In this document: positions 51,965-59,962 of the stretch, in pieces | Layout of the letters: every line of letters begins with the position of its first letter | Position numbering within the stretch: position 1 is the first letter of the stretch | The notes under the pieces: model-generated | The model's database searches: none | What the model was told of the DNA's origin: nothing | The model's input: only the letters and a program-made list of their open reading frames with translations | Made by a program: the position numbers and the translations under genes | NCBI RefSeq assembly: GCF_004212215.1 | Contig: NZ_QVFV01000006.1 | Location: 182,805 to 246,804 of the forward strand | Source of the DNA: Leptolyngbya iicbica LK | GTDB taxonomy: Bacteria > Cyanobacteriota > Cyanobacteriia > Phormidesmidales > Phormidesmidaceae | Length of the DNA: 64,000 bases | Direction of reading: 5' to 3'

Positions 51965-52552
51965 TCATGGCTCAAATCGCTCGATGTGTAGCGTAAATCC
52001 TGGCAAAACGGCTTCCCCCGACATTGTGGTGGGGAGCGATCGCACTTCTGGCGGCTGGCCCTGACGATAAACTTCGACCTGTTGGTCTTGAGGGTTAATT
52101 AACCATCCCAATCGCACACCGCTGTTCAGGTATTCCCACATTTTTTCCTGCAGGGGTGGCAGACTGTCGGTGCGTGACCTCAGCTCCAATACAAAATCGG
52201 GGGCAATGGGCGGAAACTGTTGACGTTGTTCAGGGGTGAGGGCTTGCCATCGCGAAAGTTCGACCCAGGCGGCATCGGGAGATCGACTGCCGCCCCCCGG
52301 CAAGCGAAAAATCGTCGAAGAGCTGAACACTTTGCCCAGTCCTGTTTGGCGGTTCCAAATGCCTAAATCAATACCTAGCTCTAGTTCAGTGTTACCGCTT
52401 TCTCCGCCTACGGGGGACATCAGAATCAAGGCTCCTTGGGCATCGCGTTCGAGCGTTAGGTCAGGGTTATTGATGCAGAGTTGGTAAAACTGTTCATCGG
52501 TGAAATGAACGTTTTTGAGGTCAAATTTGAGCGGTAGGGTCAGGGATGTCAT
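51965..52552 (-). CDS. Uma2 family (DUF820) putative nuclease
   Basis: The 195-residue protein matches the PD-(D/E)XK-like Uma2 group expanded in cyanobacteria: DEQFYQLCINNPDLTLERDA, ELELGIDLGIWNRQTGLGKV, the catalytic-type SRSPDAAWVELSRWQ, PDFVLELRSRTD and a C-terminal LGWLINPQDQQVEVYR. The function is unproven and may be DNA-related. It is one of several accessory genes in this pocket. Confidence 0.9.
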   Translation of the reverse strand: MTSLTLPLKFDLKNVHFTDEQFYQLCINNPDLTLERDAQGALILMSPVGGESGNTELELGIDLGIWNRQTGLGKVFSSSTIFRLPGGGSRSPDAAWVELSRWQALTPEQRQQFPPIAPDFVLELRSRTDSLPPLQEKMWEYLNSGVRLGWLINPQDQQVEVYRQGQPPEVRSLPTTMSGEAVLPGFTLHIERFEP

Positions 52553-52655
52553 GGCTCAGCTGGAGAAGGCCAAAGTAGCAGGGTGTTAGAGACTATATGC
52601 CTATCCTAATGTTAGTTTTCGGTACAAAAGGAGAGTCGTTGATCAGTGCTGGTGC

Positions 52656-52709
52656 CTTGATACTCGGTGTAATCGCGCCACCACTCGCAGCCCCGCTGCA
52701 TTAGCGCAT
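52656..52709. repeat. Direct repeat flanking DUF29, left copy
   Basis: The segment CTTGATACTCGGTGTA, then TCGCGCCACCACTC and CGCTGCAT, matches 53243-53296 at 49 of 54 positions. In the minus reading frame both copies encode ALMQRGCEWWR(E/D)YTEYQ. Confidence 0.85.
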
Positions 52710-52716
52710 AAATGGG

Positions 52717-53142
52717 TTATTCCTCACCATCCTGCAGTGCTTGCTCCAACGCATAGGGGCAATCGGTATCCATAGCGAGGTGCGTTTCTTTGGCGGCTTG
52801 TTTACGCGCAAACTGATAGCACTGGGAAAGAATTTCAGGCAGGTAGTTGCGCAGGCTGGGGCTATCGTCCAAGATGTCGACAGTTTCTACGCGGGCGTTA
52901 TCAATAGAAGCTTGCCAACTGGATGAACGTTTTTGGGGCTGATACTGCCATTTCAGGAGATGGGTGAGTAAAACGCGCAGTTGGCTTTTCAACGCTCGTT
53001 TGTCTCGCTTGGTCAAGCCGTCCAGCTCCTCTATTAAGTTGGGCAAGTCTAAATCGATGTAGCGATGTTCCTTGAGGGCGGCCTGCTGTGCTGCTACCCA
53101 AAGGTTGAAATCGTGATCGTAGAGGGGTTTTGTCTGAAGCAT
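52717..53142 (-). CDS. DUF29 protein
   Basis: From ATG 53142 (MLQTKPLYDHDFNLWVAAQQ) the protein has 141 residues. It shows the DUF29 pattern: Y-D-x-D-F-x-x-W, LKEHRYIDLDLPNLIEELD, LKSQLRVLLTHLLKWQYQP and a basic helix toward the end. DUF29 proteins are common, variable cyanobacterial proteins of unknown function. A longer frame upstream runs through non-conserved DNA. A pair of 54-bp direct repeats brackets the gene. Confidence 0.9.
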   Translation of the reverse strand: MLQTKPLYDHDFNLWVAAQQAALKEHRYIDLDLPNLIEELDGLTKRDKRALKSQLRVLLTHLLKWQYQPQKRSSSWQASIDNARVETVDILDDSPSLRNYLPEILSQCYQFARKQAAKETHLAMDTDCPYALEQALQDGEE

Positions 53143-53201
53143 GGTCAAGCTTCTCGAGTCTTTGCTTAACGATATCATTTGCAAAAGTATTGATTGCGGT
53201 C

Positions 53202-53324
53202 TCAAATGCCGTCGCAAATTTCGCGTAGCTGGTCGGGGGGGTCTTGATACTCGGTGTACTCGCGCCACCACTCACAGCCGCGCTGCATCAGGGCATCAAA
53301 CTCCAGCGCTTCTAAATCCCACAA
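53202..53324 (-). pseudogene. Possible remnant carrying the ALMQRGCEWW motif
   Basis: A 40-codon minus frame with a TTG start reads MWDLEALEFDALMQRGCEWW, then REYTEYQDPPDQLREICDGI and a stop. A related peptide lies beyond DUF29 at about 52612-52707 with a different tail. The protein-like composition in both copies suggests a small gene or gene fragment duplicated around DUF29. Family unknown. Confidence 0.4.
53243..53296. repeat. Direct repeat flanking DUF29, right copy
   Basis: Partner of 52656-52709, in the same orientation with 5 mismatches in 54 bp. The two copies are about 587 bp apart and enclose DUF29 completely. Confidence 0.85.
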
Positions 53325-53461
53325 AATGACCGAACAGTGCCGTCATCACCGTCAGAGATGAGATTTTTTCCACAAAAGAAAGCTGCGGTTAAGCGATCGC
53401 GGTTAACCACAGCCGGTGACGCTGCTCACTCGAATCGATTCGTTCTGCCAAGATGGCTAAC

Positions 53462-54067
53462 TTATATCGCGACGCGCCGAGTCACTTGCCACACCCGACA
53501 GTCTTGGCAATGCGGTTCGTCAGGAAAAGTCATGCGCAGTTGGTGAGCGATCGCCTCGGCCATTTCAAGGCCATCAATCAGCCCCATCGTATTGACATCG
53601 GCAGGTGCAAAAATGCCGGGAAAACGGCCGCAGTTGGTCAACACGCTCGTGGCTCCTTCCGCATCAATAATGTCGAACCCACAGTGGTTAAAGCCGTCCG
53701 GAGGGGGCAAATCAGTCTCTGGATTTTCAACCGCCGCCATGAGTTGGTCTTGCGATGAGGCCAAAGGATAGCGCTGACGCAGGTAATCGAGATCGGTAAA
53801 CCAGGTTAAGCGACCGTCGGCCTGGACGTTATGGTGCCAGTCTTCTGGCGTGAGGTCGTCAATGCGATCGCTGCACAATACAGTATCTAACGTGATCAGT
53901 TCGGTGAGGTGGGTAAAGCCTGACCACTCGGCATATTCCTGCCAACCTTGACTATGGTTGGGACTAAATCGTTCTCGTACGGTGTAAATCCAATCGGACA
54001 CGTTATCAGGTTGCCTCAAGCGATCGCGGTCATCGGTCTTGCCTTCAGTGTAGGGAAGTCCACTCAT
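53462..54067 (-). CDS. Hypothetical protein with a C-terminal CxxC
   Basis: From ATG 54067 (MSGLPYTEGKTDDRDRLRQP) the product has 201 residues. It is polar and acidic, with FTHLTELITLDTVLCSDRID, WHHNVQADGRLTWFTDLDYL and near the end PHCQDCRVWQVTRRVAI, which could bind metal. GFNHCGFDIIDAEGATSVLT and TNCGRFPGIF look like a second conserved region. I do not recognise the family. Its start overlaps the end of the DUF2809 gene by 23 bp, so the pair is probably one transcript. Confidence 0.65.
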   Translation of the reverse strand: MSGLPYTEGKTDDRDRLRQPDNVSDWIYTVRERFSPNHSQGWQEYAEWSGFTHLTELITLDTVLCSDRIDDLTPEDWHHNVQADGRLTWFTDLDYLRQRYPLASSQDQLMAAVENPETDLPPPDGFNHCGFDIIDAEGATSVLTNCGRFPGIFAPADVNTMGLIDGLEMAEAIAHQLRMTFPDEPHCQDCRVWQVTRRVAI

Positions 54068-54437
54068 GTTTGTGGGGACCGACGACTTTTTCGGCCCCCA
54101 GTAGGAGGCCAACGCCGACGGTGTAAGCAACTAAGTCTTCCCATGAAAACGTAGTGCCAATAACGGTACGGGCGATCGCTGATGACTCCCAACCCAACAC
54201 CTCCACGATGTTAAGAAACTGCAAAATCTCAACGCCAAAGGCAAACACTAAAACACCCAGCGCCGCTGGCAAAATCGCCACCTTAAAAAAGGCTCGCACC
54301 CAGGCATAAATCAAAATCACCACTAACACATCACCCACGTAGGGACGAATAAAGTCGTCATCTACAAACAGCGCGATGCCTAACTCAATCAGCAATAGCA
54401 GCACCGTCCAGGCTAAGTAATAAGGCTTGCATCTCAT
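54045..54437 (-). CDS. DUF2809 membrane protein
   Basis: From ATG 54437 (MRCKPYYLAWTVLLLLIELG) the protein has 130 residues and four hydrophobic segments. It carries DFIRPYVGDVLVVILIYAWV, FGVEILQFLNIVEVLG and EDLVAYTVGVGLLLG, the DUF2809 pattern (conserved R-x-x-x-G-D and E-x-x-Q). The function is unknown. It is upstream of and coupled to the CxxC protein. Confidence 0.85.
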   Translation of the reverse strand: MRCKPYYLAWTVLLLLIELGIALFVDDDFIRPYVGDVLVVILIYAWVRAFFKVAILPAALGVLVFAFGVEILQFLNIVEVLGWESSAIARTVIGTTFSWEDLVAYTVGVGLLLGAEKVVGPHKHEWTSLH

Positions 54438-54728
54438 ATATTTAGTGCGATCGCGATCGCGGCTTGCGCATCCGGCAGAAATCGGCTCATCCATCAGAGC
54501 CAGTGCCGACCAAACATCCGCCACAACCATGGCAAAGGGTAGAATCCGTCGGTTGACTGATAGCAATCATCAACGACGGTCACAGGACTCTCTGATTATC
54601 TCTGATGAGCCACCTGGCCACCGCCAACGTGTCGCCAGCTCTAGCGCAGCTGCTGACTGTCCGGTTTTCTCAACTAGGGGCGGACGGTACCGCTACAGTA
54701 GGATTGGATCGCCGTTTTGAGGTGTGCT

Positions 54729-55673
54729 GTGTTCGTCAGCGTTGTTATTCCCACTTATAATCGCAAACCGATTTTGGAAAAGTGCCTGCGGGCGATGGAG
54801 CAGCAAGTCCTGCCTGCCGAGAGTCCGGTGGAAGGCTACGAAATCGTGATTGTGGATGACGGTTCCACCGATGGCACGGTCGCGTGGCTGCAAGAAAAGG
54901 CGGCAGAATTTCCCCATGTGCGGCTGTTTGAACAGGATCACAAAGGCCCCGCGATCGCCCGCAACTTCGGCGTCACGGAAGCCAAGGGCGACACCATTAT
55001 TTTTATCGACAGCGATTTAGTCGTGCTGCCCGACTTTTTACATCACCACGGCACGGCCTTGAAAAAAGCGTATGAGGAAAAGGGCAGCGATCGCGTCTTT
55101 ACCTATGGGCGCGTAGTCAACACCTGCAACTTCGAAGAGCCCACCTCAGAACCGTTCAAAGTGACGGATTATTCCCAAGCGTTTTTTGCCACAGGCAATG
55201 TAGCGATCGCAAAGCACTGGTTAGAAGCAGCGGGCCTATTCGACACTCAATTCCAACTCTACGGCTGGGAAGATTTAGAGCTCGGCGTCCGGCTCAAAAA
55301 ATTAGGACTGTCTTTGGTGAAAGTCCCAGAAGCCGTGGGCTATCACTGGCATCCGCCCTTCTCCCTGGACCAAGTGCCTCGCCTGATTGAGCAAGAAATG
55401 CAGCGGGGGCGCATGGGCGTCTTGTTTTACCAAAAGCACCCCACCTGGGATGTGCGGATGATGATTCAGATGACGTGGCTGCATCGCGTGCTGTGGGGCA
55501 TGCTGTCTTTGGGCGGTCGGTTAAATGAAAAAACCTTGGCTCCCCTGTTGCAGTGGCTGATTGATTCGGGACGGCCCCAACTGGCGCTCGAAGTGGCACG
55601 GGTGTTCCTGAATTGGTATAACGTGCAAGGCGTCTATGCTGCCTATGCTGAAATGGAGCGGCAGGGTGCTTAA
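54729..55673 (+). CDS. Family 2 glycosyltransferase
   Basis: From GTG 54729 (VFVSVVIPTYNRKPILEKCL) the protein has 314 residues. It is a GT-A fold with VSVVIPTYNR, IVIVDDGSTDGT, GPAIARNFGVTEAKGD and IIFIDSDLVVLPDFL (DxD). GWEDLELGVRLKKLGL is the catalytic ED motif. There is no membrane helix. It probably adds a sugar to a cell-surface glycan; the product is unknown. The next gene, aat, follows 33 bp later. Confidence 0.9.
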   Translation: MFVSVVIPTYNRKPILEKCLRAMEQQVLPAESPVEGYEIVIVDDGSTDGTVAWLQEKAAEFPHVRLFEQDHKGPAIARNFGVTEAKGDTIIFIDSDLVVLPDFLHHHGTALKKAYEEKGSDRVFTYGRVVNTCNFEEPTSEPFKVTDYSQAFFATGNVAIAKHWLEAAGLFDTQFQLYGWEDLELGVRLKKLGLSLVKVPEAVGYHWHPPFSLDQVPRLIEQEMQRGRMGVLFYQKHPTWDVRMMIQMTWLHRVLWGMLSLGGRLNEKTLAPLLQWLIDSGRPQLALEVARVFLNWYNVQGVYAAYAEMERQGA

Positions 55674-55706
55674 GCCGTTGGATAATTAACCTGTGCAGAT
55701 GCGATC

Positions 55707-56294
55707 GTGATTCCCTCTCAGTACAACATCACTGCCATTATCGAAGGTTACGCCAAGGGCTATTTCCTGATGTCTGACGACGATGGCCAGGGCCTCGGGT
55801 GGTATTCCAGTCGCCAACGGACGTTGATTCCCCTGGACGATCGCTTTCGCTATCCCAAATCATTGCGACGGGCGCTCAATCAAAATCGCTTTGAAACTGC
55901 CATTAGCCGCGATTTTCTCTCAGTGGTGGACGGCTGCGCCGATCGCGACACCACCTGGATCTCAGAAGACCTCAAAGAAATTTACTGGGAACTGCACCAA
56001 GCAGGTTGGGCCCACAGTTTTGAAACCTGGCAGGGCGACGAGTTAGCCGGGGGGATTTTGGGCCTCACCATTGGCGGCGCGTTCATTGGCGAGTCGATGT
56101 TTTACCGCATTCCCGAAGGTTCAAAAGTGGCCATGGTCAAGCTCGTGGAGCATCTGCGATCGCGTCAATATCTCTTTTTTGACGCACAGATGATGAACCC
56201 TCATCTAGAGCGGTTTGGGGCTTACATTGTCTCTAATCGCGACTACCGCAAACTGCTGAAACAGGCATTATCCATGCCCTGCACATTTATTTAG
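55707..56294 (+). CDS. aat: Leucyl/phenylalanyl-tRNA-protein transferase
   Basis: The 195-residue protein starts at GTG 55707. It shows GYAKGYFLMSDDDGQGLGWY, R-T-L-I-P-L, the WAHSFETWQGDELAGGILG stretch, GGAFIGESMFYRIPEGSKVA and DAQMMNPHLERFGAYIVS. It transfers Leu or Phe from tRNA to proteins with basic N-terminal residues, marking them for ClpS/ClpAP (N-end rule). The usual N-terminal YxNGxFP region is partly replaced by a MSDDDG insertion, a cyanobacterial feature. Confidence 0.92.
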   Translation: MIPSQYNITAIIEGYAKGYFLMSDDDGQGLGWYSSRQRTLIPLDDRFRYPKSLRRALNQNRFETAISRDFLSVVDGCADRDTTWISEDLKEIYWELHQAGWAHSFETWQGDELAGGILGLTIGGAFIGESMFYRIPEGSKVAMVKLVEHLRSRQYLFFDAQMMNPHLERFGAYIVSNRDYRKLLKQALSMPCTFI

Positions 56295-56323
56295 AGATGC
56301 CGATTGGGTTGGACCAATGAAGC

Positions 56324-56397
56324 GTAGGGGCGAGACATTCTCGCAATGGCGTTTAGGTAGAGACCGAAACCATGCATCGAGAATGTCTCGCCCCTAC
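56324..56397. repeat. Inverted repeat with 20-bp perfect arms
   Basis: GTAGGGGCGAGACATTCTCG at 56324-56343 and its complement at 56378-56397 bracket a 34-bp spacer. It lies between aat and the convergent ABC permease gene. Elements with a GTAGGGGCGA start are dispersed in many filamentous cyanobacterial genomes and look like MITE-type palindromes. Confidence 0.85.
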
Positions 56398-56414
56398 AGG
56401 ATGTTGTGAATGTC

Positions 56415-57188
56415 TTAATAACCACTGAGGGAACCGCGTTTTTTGGCCATTTTCTCGGCCCAGTTAAAGACCAGCAACCCCAGCCCCAGATAAGCGGCAC
56501 CGTTGAGCAAGGCCAGCGCAAACGTCGGCCAGTCCAACGGCAGGTCTCTTGCCATCAGGTCACGCAACAATCCCGTGCTAGGAATCATCGGCAAGAAAAA
56601 GCGCAGGTGTTGCATGATGCCGGTGGATTCTTCGAACGGGGCTGCCAGCAAGAACAGCAGCAGAAACTGGAAAATCCCCAAAATCTGCTGCACGCGCTTG
56701 AACACTAGCGCACAAGCCCCCATCATGAACGCGAAGCCATACCCCGCCATCACCAGCGTCAGAAAGGGCAAAAGCAGTGCAGGCGGAAACGAAAGGCGAC
56801 TGCCCGAAATCGCCATCAAAATCAGCACAATTCCCGAAATCAGGGTGAAGCGCAGTGCGAGACTGGCCACGGCCCGAGCGAAGAACACGCGCGGCGACCC
56901 CCACGGCGAGAGAAACACCTGCTCCAGCGTGCCCGTTTGCGCTTCAGACTGGAGGCCGATCGCAATGTCGTTGATGATGTACAGGTTCAATGACCACAGC
57001 ACATAGCCCACGACGACGGCATCGAGGCGATCGCCAAAGGCAAAGCTGGGTCCGGCCATGTAACGCGCGCTCAAAAATAGCCCGTAAAACACCGAAGTTG
57101 TGATGATCAATCCGGCAATGACTTCCGCCGGATAGCGGATGAATTGCGTCCAGGTGCGCTTCAGTTCGACATGGAGTAAATCAATCAT
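56415..57188 (-). CDS. ABC-2 type transporter permease
   Basis: The 257-residue protein has about six membrane helices and the ABC-2 pattern near the N-terminus (VELKRTWTQFIRYPAEVIAG). LQSEAQTGTLEQVFLSPWGS lies before helix 3. It forms the membrane part of an exporter with the ATPase upstream; the two overlap by 4 bp (ATGA). The substrate is unknown (drug, lipid or polysaccharide). Confidence 0.88.
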   Translation of the reverse strand: MIDLLHVELKRTWTQFIRYPAEVIAGLIITTSVFYGLFLSARYMAGPSFAFGDRLDAVVVGYVLWSLNLYIINDIAIGLQSEAQTGTLEQVFLSPWGSPRVFFARAVASLALRFTLISGIVLILMAISGSRLSFPPALLLPFLTLVMAGYGFAFMMGACALVFKRVQQILGIFQFLLLFLLAAPFEESTGIMQHLRFFLPMIPSTGLLRDLMARDLPLDWPTFALALLNGAAYLGLGLLVFNWAEKMAKKRGSLSGY

Positions 57189-58168
57189 GATTCGGCATCC
57201 TGGGTATCTTTGACGAGCTTGAGGAAAACTTGAGTCAGGTCGGCGCGATCGTGCTGCACCGACACGATGGGCAACGGCTGCAACGCCGCCAGCAGGGCAT
57301 AGAGCGTTTCCGCGTCCCCAGCATAGGTAATGTGACGATCCTCAACGGTGGCCCCCAGTTGCTCTGCCTGTCGCTGCTGTGTAGCAGACAAGCTGCCCTC
57401 GACTTCAATTTGGTAGGTGGAGTTCGAGAATTCTTGGAGCAGCGACTCGGTGGACTGTTCCGCAATGATCTGGCCGCGACGGATGATCGCAACGCGATCA
57501 GACAGTTCCTCCGCCACATCCAATTGATGAGTGGTGAGCAAAATGGCGCGGCCTTCTGCCGCAATTTGGCGCACCAGGGCTTTCACCGTTTCCCCGGCTT
57601 CCACATCGAGACCCAGGGTAGGTTCATCCAGCAGCAGCAGTTGAGGATTGTGGATGAGCGCGACCGCGATCGCCACCTTTTGCTGCATCCCCCGCGACAG
57701 CTTTTGCACCGGGGTATTGCGCTTGTCTAACAGTTCAAAGCGATCGAGCAATTCCAGCCCGCGACGATGGGCCACCTTACGGGGCACTTGCCGCAGCACG
57801 CCAAAATATTCCAAATTCTCTTCGGGGGTGAGCCGCCAATAGAGGTTGCGGTTGCCTTCTAACACAGCCCCGATGTTACGGAGAGCGCGGGCATGACGGT
57901 GAGGATCTTCGCCCGCAATGGTGACTTGACCGCGATCAGGCCGCACCAAACCCGCAATCATTTTGATGGTGGTGGTTTTGCCGGCCCCATTGGGTCCTAA
58001 GAAGGCGAGGACTTCGCCGCGATGCAAGGTCAGAGAAACCTGGCGCACCGCTTCGAAGCGCTGTTTGCCTCGGCCATAGGTTTTGCTCAGTCCTTGAGTG
58101 GCTAAAACAACGGCGTCAGCGGTGGTATGAGGCGGACGCTCAGTGGTCGGACGATTTGCAAGTTGCAC
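57185..58168 (-). CDS. ABC transporter ATP-binding protein
   Basis: The 327-residue protein starts at GTG 58168. It has Walker A FLGPNGAGKTTTIKMIAGL, signature KLSRGMQQKVAIAVALI, Walker B LLLLDEPTLGLDVEAGET and the H-loop LLTTHQLDVAEEL. The C-terminal 100 residues form the extra domain seen in NatA/DrrA-type ATPases. It pairs with the overlapping permease gene to drive export. Confidence 0.94.
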   Translation of the reverse strand: MQLANRPTTERPPHTTADAVVLATQGLSKTYGRGKQRFEAVRQVSLTLHRGEVLAFLGPNGAGKTTTIKMIAGLVRPDRGQVTIAGEDPHRHARALRNIGAVLEGNRNLYWRLTPEENLEYFGVLRQVPRKVAHRRGLELLDRFELLDKRNTPVQKLSRGMQQKVAIAVALIHNPQLLLLDEPTLGLDVEAGETVKALVRQIAAEGRAILLTTHQLDVAEELSDRVAIIRRGQIIAEQSTESLLQEFSNSTYQIEVEGSLSATQQRQAEQLGATVEDRHITYAGDAETLYALLAALQPLPIVSVQHDRADLTQVFLKLVKDTQDAES

Positions 58169-58229
58169 AATTCAACAATGCTCTGAATAAAGCAGCGATG
58201 GAAGTCTTTACCTATCTTAATATTTAGCG

Positions 58230-58949
58230 CTAAGTTTCTGCTGCAATGCTGGCCAATAGAGCCTGATACCCTTCACTGGCTGCCGCCTTCTCAGCTTCTT
58301 TGCGAGAGGCCCCCACTCCGGAGCCCAGGTAGCGATCGCCCAGCCGCACCTCGGCCCGAAACCGTTGCGGATCACCGTATTGGACACTAATTTCTTCGGT
58401 TTGGTAGTCGGGTAGCGTCTTGTAGTGTTTTTGCGTCAGTTCTTGTAAAGCGGTTTTCGGGTTGCGTAAGGCCGGATTGGCCATCAGCTGCTGGGCTACT
58501 TCCGCTAAGTGCGGATCTAACCAGGGGCGCACCAGTTGCAAGTTGCCCCGACTGAGATAAAGCACCGCTAAGAGCGCTTCAATCGCATCGGCTAAGCGTC
58601 GCGGACGGGCCGCCCGATCGCCCGCCGCCGCACTCGACATTTGTAGAAATTGCTCAATGCCAATTTTCTCGGCGATTTCGGTTAGCGTTTGGTCGCTAAC
58701 CAGGTGCGATCGCACCCGCGTCAATTCTCCCACCGTCGCTTGGGGATATTGCTCCATCAAAAATTCCGCCGCTGCCAGACGCAGCACTGAGTCGCCAAAA
58801 AATTCCAACTGCTCGTTGTTGCGATCGACCGACGCTGAGGCGTGAATCAGAGCCTGATCGAGCAAATCCCAGTTTCCCAACTCTGGGGGCAAACCCAATT
58901 TTTCGACACATCGTTTGAGAGACGGCGGTGGGGGTAGTGGCTCACTCAT
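58230..58949 (-). CDS. rnc: Ribonuclease III
   Basis: The 239-residue protein has the RNase III signature NNEQLEFFGDSVLRLAAAEF. The second acidic cluster is ADAIEALLAVLYL, and a C-terminal dsRNA-binding domain (NPKTALQELTQKHYKTLPDY, GSGVGASRKEAEKAAASEGY) follows. It processes rRNA and mRNA duplexes. Cyanobacteria often have two full-length copies plus a mini-III. A small frame (58946-59044) overlaps its start by 4 bp. Confidence 0.94.
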   Translation of the reverse strand: MSEPLPPPPSLKRCVEKLGLPPELGNWDLLDQALIHASASVDRNNEQLEFFGDSVLRLAAAEFLMEQYPQATVGELTRVRSHLVSDQTLTEIAEKIGIEQFLQMSSAAAGDRAARPRRLADAIEALLAVLYLSRGNLQLVRPWLDPHLAEVAQQLMANPALRNPKTALQELTQKHYKTLPDYQTEEISVQYGDPQRFRAEVRLGDRYLGSGVGASRKEAEKAAASEGYQALLASIAAET

Positions 58950-59044
58950 AATTCACACGGGGTCAAGGCAGGTTGCGCCAACAGCAGGATTTTCCAGCAT
59001 AGTCGATTACCCTGTTCGTCGACCGCCGCGATCGCCCCTGCCAT
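58946..59044 (-). CDS. Possible small protein coupled to rnc
   Basis: A minus frame starting at ATG 59044 (MAGAIAAVDEQGNRLCWKIL) ends LLAQPALTPCEL and overlaps rnc by 4 bp in a TTATGA arrangement. The 32-residue product is short. Position and coupling are suggestive, but I cannot identify a family and the frame could be chance. Confidence 0.3.
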   Translation of the reverse strand: MAGAIAAVDEQGNRLCWKILLLAQPALTPCEL

Positions 59045-59143
59045 CGCTGGCCATCGGTCACCGTGGCGTCGGCCAGATTGCCGCGATCGCCCCCAGAAAG
59101 CGTTAGGGTTTGTGACAGGACATGAATTTTGTGCAGGTGATCG

Positions 59144-59962
59144 GTGGCCCCCGCTCAGACAGTACGCCTCAAAACCCGACAAGTGTTTGCCGTATCTCGC
59201 GTTTTGTTGTCGGTATATTACGCCTACATGGTGGAATATCGCGCCGAGCTGATGTTTTGGGTGCTGTCGGGCACTCTGCCCCTGATTTTTCTAGGCATTT
59301 GGACCCAAGCTTCCCAAACGGGCCAGTTCGCCTTAGACTCCGTCACCTTTATCCGCTACTTTCTCGCCGTTTTTTTGGTGCGACAGCTCACCGTGGTTTG
59401 GGTGATTTGGGAATTTGAGCGGGAAGTCGTGGAAGGCAAACTTTCGCCCTTTTTACTCCAGCCTATTGATCCGGTTTGGCGGCACTTTGTCAGTCACGTT
59501 TCCGAACGGTTTGCTCGCTTGCCTTTTATTGCCGGGTTGCTGGGGCTGTGTTTTCTGCTGTATCCCCAGGCGCTGTGGCGACCGTCGCTAGCCGCACTCG
59601 GTCTCGGATTACTCGCCACCAGCCTCGCCTTCTGTCTGCGCTTCGTCATTCAGTACACCTTTGCGCTCTTTTCCTTTTGGACCGAGCGGGCCAATGCGAT
59701 CGAGCAGTTTTGGTATTTGCTCTACATTTTCTTGTCCGGCATGATTGCCCCGCTAGATGTCTTTCCCGAAGCGGTTCGCGCCGTGATTGTGTGGACGCCA
59801 TTTCCTTATTTGATTTACTTTCCGGCCAATTTATTGCTGGGGCGACAAACTGATGTCGTGCAGGGCTTTGTGGCGATCGCCCTCTGGGGCACGATTTTCC
59901 TTGTGGTCAATCGCTGGTTGTGGAAACGCGGTTTGCGCCAATATTCGGGCATGGGGGCATGA
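59144..59962 (+). CDS. ABC-2 family permease (DUF990), first of a pair
   Basis: The 272-residue protein starts at GTG 59144, preceded by AGGTGA. It has six membrane helices and the DUF990 pattern YYAYMVEYRAELMFWVLSG near the start, EFEREVVEGKLSPFLLQP in the first cytoplasmic loop, and FWTERANAIEQFWYLL near the end. Paired DUF990 permeases act with one ATPase as an exporter of unknown substrate. It overlaps the second permease (ATGATG over TGA). Confidence 0.9.
   Translation: MAPAQTVRLKTRQVFAVSRVLLSVYYAYMVEYRAELMFWVLSGTLPLIFLGIWTQASQTGQFALDSVTFIRYFLAVFLVRQLTVVWVIWEFEREVVEGKLSPFLLQPIDPVWRHFVSHVSERFARLPFIAGLLGLCFLLYPQALWRPSLAALGLGLLATSLAFCLRFVIQYTFALFSFWTERANAIEQFWYLLYIFLSGMIAPLDVFPEAVRAVIVWTPFPYLIYFPANLLLGRQTDVVQGFVAIALWGTIFLVVNRWLWKRGLRQYSGMGA

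Noticed and set aside
51403-53142. Restriction-modification or abortive-infection system
   Set aside because: HNH, Uma2 and DUF29 genes are adjacent, but no methyltransferase, helicase, integrase or toxin-antitoxin pair is present.
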